Assembly: GCA_017526725.1 (NCBI GenBank) | Contig: JAFXRA010000320.1 | Span: 1 to 6,297 of the forward strand | Source of the DNA: Candidatus Rifleibacteriota bacterium | GTDB taxonomy: Bacteria > Riflebacteria > Ozemobacteria > Ozemobacterales > Ozemobacteraceae | Direction of reading: 5' to 3' | DNA length: 6,297 nucleotides | Shown here: piece by piece, positions 5,720-6,297 of the stretch | How the letters are laid out: the number at the start of each line of letters is the position of its first letter | Numbering within the stretch: position 1 is the first letter of the stretch | Position numbers and translations under genes: made by a program | Notes under the pieces: model-generated | Told to the model about the DNA's origin: nothing | The model's input: the letters and a program-made list of their open reading frames with translations, nothing else | The model's database searches: none

Positions 5720-5750
5720 AAAAACGCTGGCGATAGCCAGCTGTCTTTTT
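5720..5750. terminator. Bidirectional intrinsic terminator between convergent genes
   Basis: A perfect 6-base-pair stem GCTGGC (5726-5731) / GCCAGC (5736-5741) closes a GATA loop. On the + strand it is followed by TGTC and five T (5746-5750). On the - strand the five A at 5720-5724 become a T-run just after the stem. It lies between the ends of the kinase-like gene (+) and the DUF4143 gene (-), and should stop transcription from both sides. Confidence 0.85.
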
Positions 5751-6297
5751 ATAAATAACTTACAGGAATAATTTTATCCTTTTCACTAATAGAAGCTAGT
5801 CTGTCAAACATGCAGATAACACCACCATTTCCACGTATTATATTTGGAATTTTATCTAGACCATTAAATGATTTTATATCTTTTATTGAAGGGTCTGAAT
5901 GTTTTTTTATTTCTATTGGATGTAGCATTCCATCCTTTTCAATTAATAAGTCTATTTCTTTCATATCCTTATCTCGATAAAAATATAAAGGTGGTTCTAA
6001 TATCCCTTGATTATAGTAACTTTTTATTATTTCACTAATAACAAAACTTTCAAAGAAGTGTCCTGCCATAGCTCCGCTTCTTAAAGCAAGAGGGTTATTC
6101 CATTCTGTTAAGTATGCTGCAAGACCAGAATCCATAAAATATAACTTGGGAGTTTTTACGGAGCGCTTGAAAACATTGTTATAAAAAGGCTTTAAAAGAT
6201 AAACAATGTTAGAGGCAACTAGAACAGACAACCATCTTTCCGCCGTAGGCTGTGAGATTCCAACTTCTCGTGAGATTCCACCTAAATTTAATAATTG
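5749..6297 (-). CDS. AAA/DUF4143-type ATP-binding protein, C-terminal part (partial)
   Basis: The frame is open from the right edge to a TAA at 5749-5751, giving 182 visible C-terminal residues. The N-terminus, expected to hold an AAA_14 ATPase domain with Walker motifs, is beyond the window. The visible part is a DUF4143 region: a helix-turn-helix-like stretch LLNLGGISREVGISQPTAE (2-20), then a winged segment through LLKPFYNN, the hallmark KLYFMDSGLAAYL (51-63 in visible numbering) and GHFFESFV (79-86). The end carries KEIDLLI (113-119) and PIEIKK (127-132), a PD-(D/E)XK-like arrangement of D116, E129 and K131. Such proteins are common, often accessory, putative ATPases with poorly known roles. 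A TTG at 6229-6231 could be called as a start, but coding similarity continues upstream without a break. The stop codon overlaps the terminator T-run. It is convergent with, and separate from, the four-gene operon. Confidence 0.88.
   Translation of the reverse strand, partial: QLLNLGGISREVGISQPTAERWLSVLVASNIVYLLKPFYNNVFKRSVKTPKLYFMDSGLAAYLTEWNNPLALRSGAMAGHFFESFVISEIIKSYYNQGILEPPLYFYRDKDMKEIDLLIEKDGMLHPIEIKKHSDPSIKDIKSFNGLDKIPNIIRGNGGVICMFDRLASISEKDKIIPVSYL

Noticed and set aside
6229..6231. TTG as start of the - strand DUF4143 gene
   Set aside because: The same frame stays open to the right edge and encodes typical helix-turn-helix-like DUF4143 sequence upstream, so this TTG is an internal Leu codon.

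Overview
The window is AT-rich bacterial DNA carrying two unrelated gene groups. The left part (1-2608) has somewhat higher GC (24 of 60 bases at 1801-1860) than the right part (16 of 60 at 4561-4620). I cannot name the organism from this sequence. The composition, the Shine-Dalgarno-type starts and the dispersed palindromic repeats would fit an AT-rich anaerobe, but that is inference.

Layout. (1) 1-2608, + strand: the 3' end of a GT4 glycogen synthase-type gene (glgM/glgA, cut by the left edge), followed 7 bases later by a complete glgE. GlgE is the alpha-1,4-glucan:maltose-1-phosphate maltosyltransferase. The pair points to the GlgE route of alpha-glucan synthesis, in which the GT4 enzyme makes maltose-1-phosphate and GlgE transfers the maltosyl unit to a growing glucan. 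(2) 2609-2927: a gene-free stretch filled mostly by a cluster of palindromic repeat units, two direct and one inverted. The inverted pair shows compensated stem substitutions. (3) 2928-3383, - strand: a low-molecular-weight protein tyrosine phosphatase. (4) 3384-3550: a very AT-rich divergent intergenic region that must hold the promoters of the phosphatase and of the next operon. (5) 3551-5686, + strand: a compact four-gene operon of a peptidase E-like serine hydrolase, a 47-residue single-pass membrane protein (4314-4457), a short-chain dehydrogenase and a P-loop kinase resembling chloramphenicol phosphotransferase. It ends at a strong, probably bidirectional terminator (5720-5750). (6) 5749-6297, - strand: the C-terminal part of an AAA/DUF4143-type ATP-binding protein, cut by the right edge.

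The glgM-glgE pair has a clear joint pathway. The four-gene operon has no pathway I recognise. Its tight spacing, an 8-base overlap and one shared terminator say the genes are co-transcribed, so its joint role is the main open question here. I see no rRNA, tRNA, CRISPR array, insertion sequence or origin.
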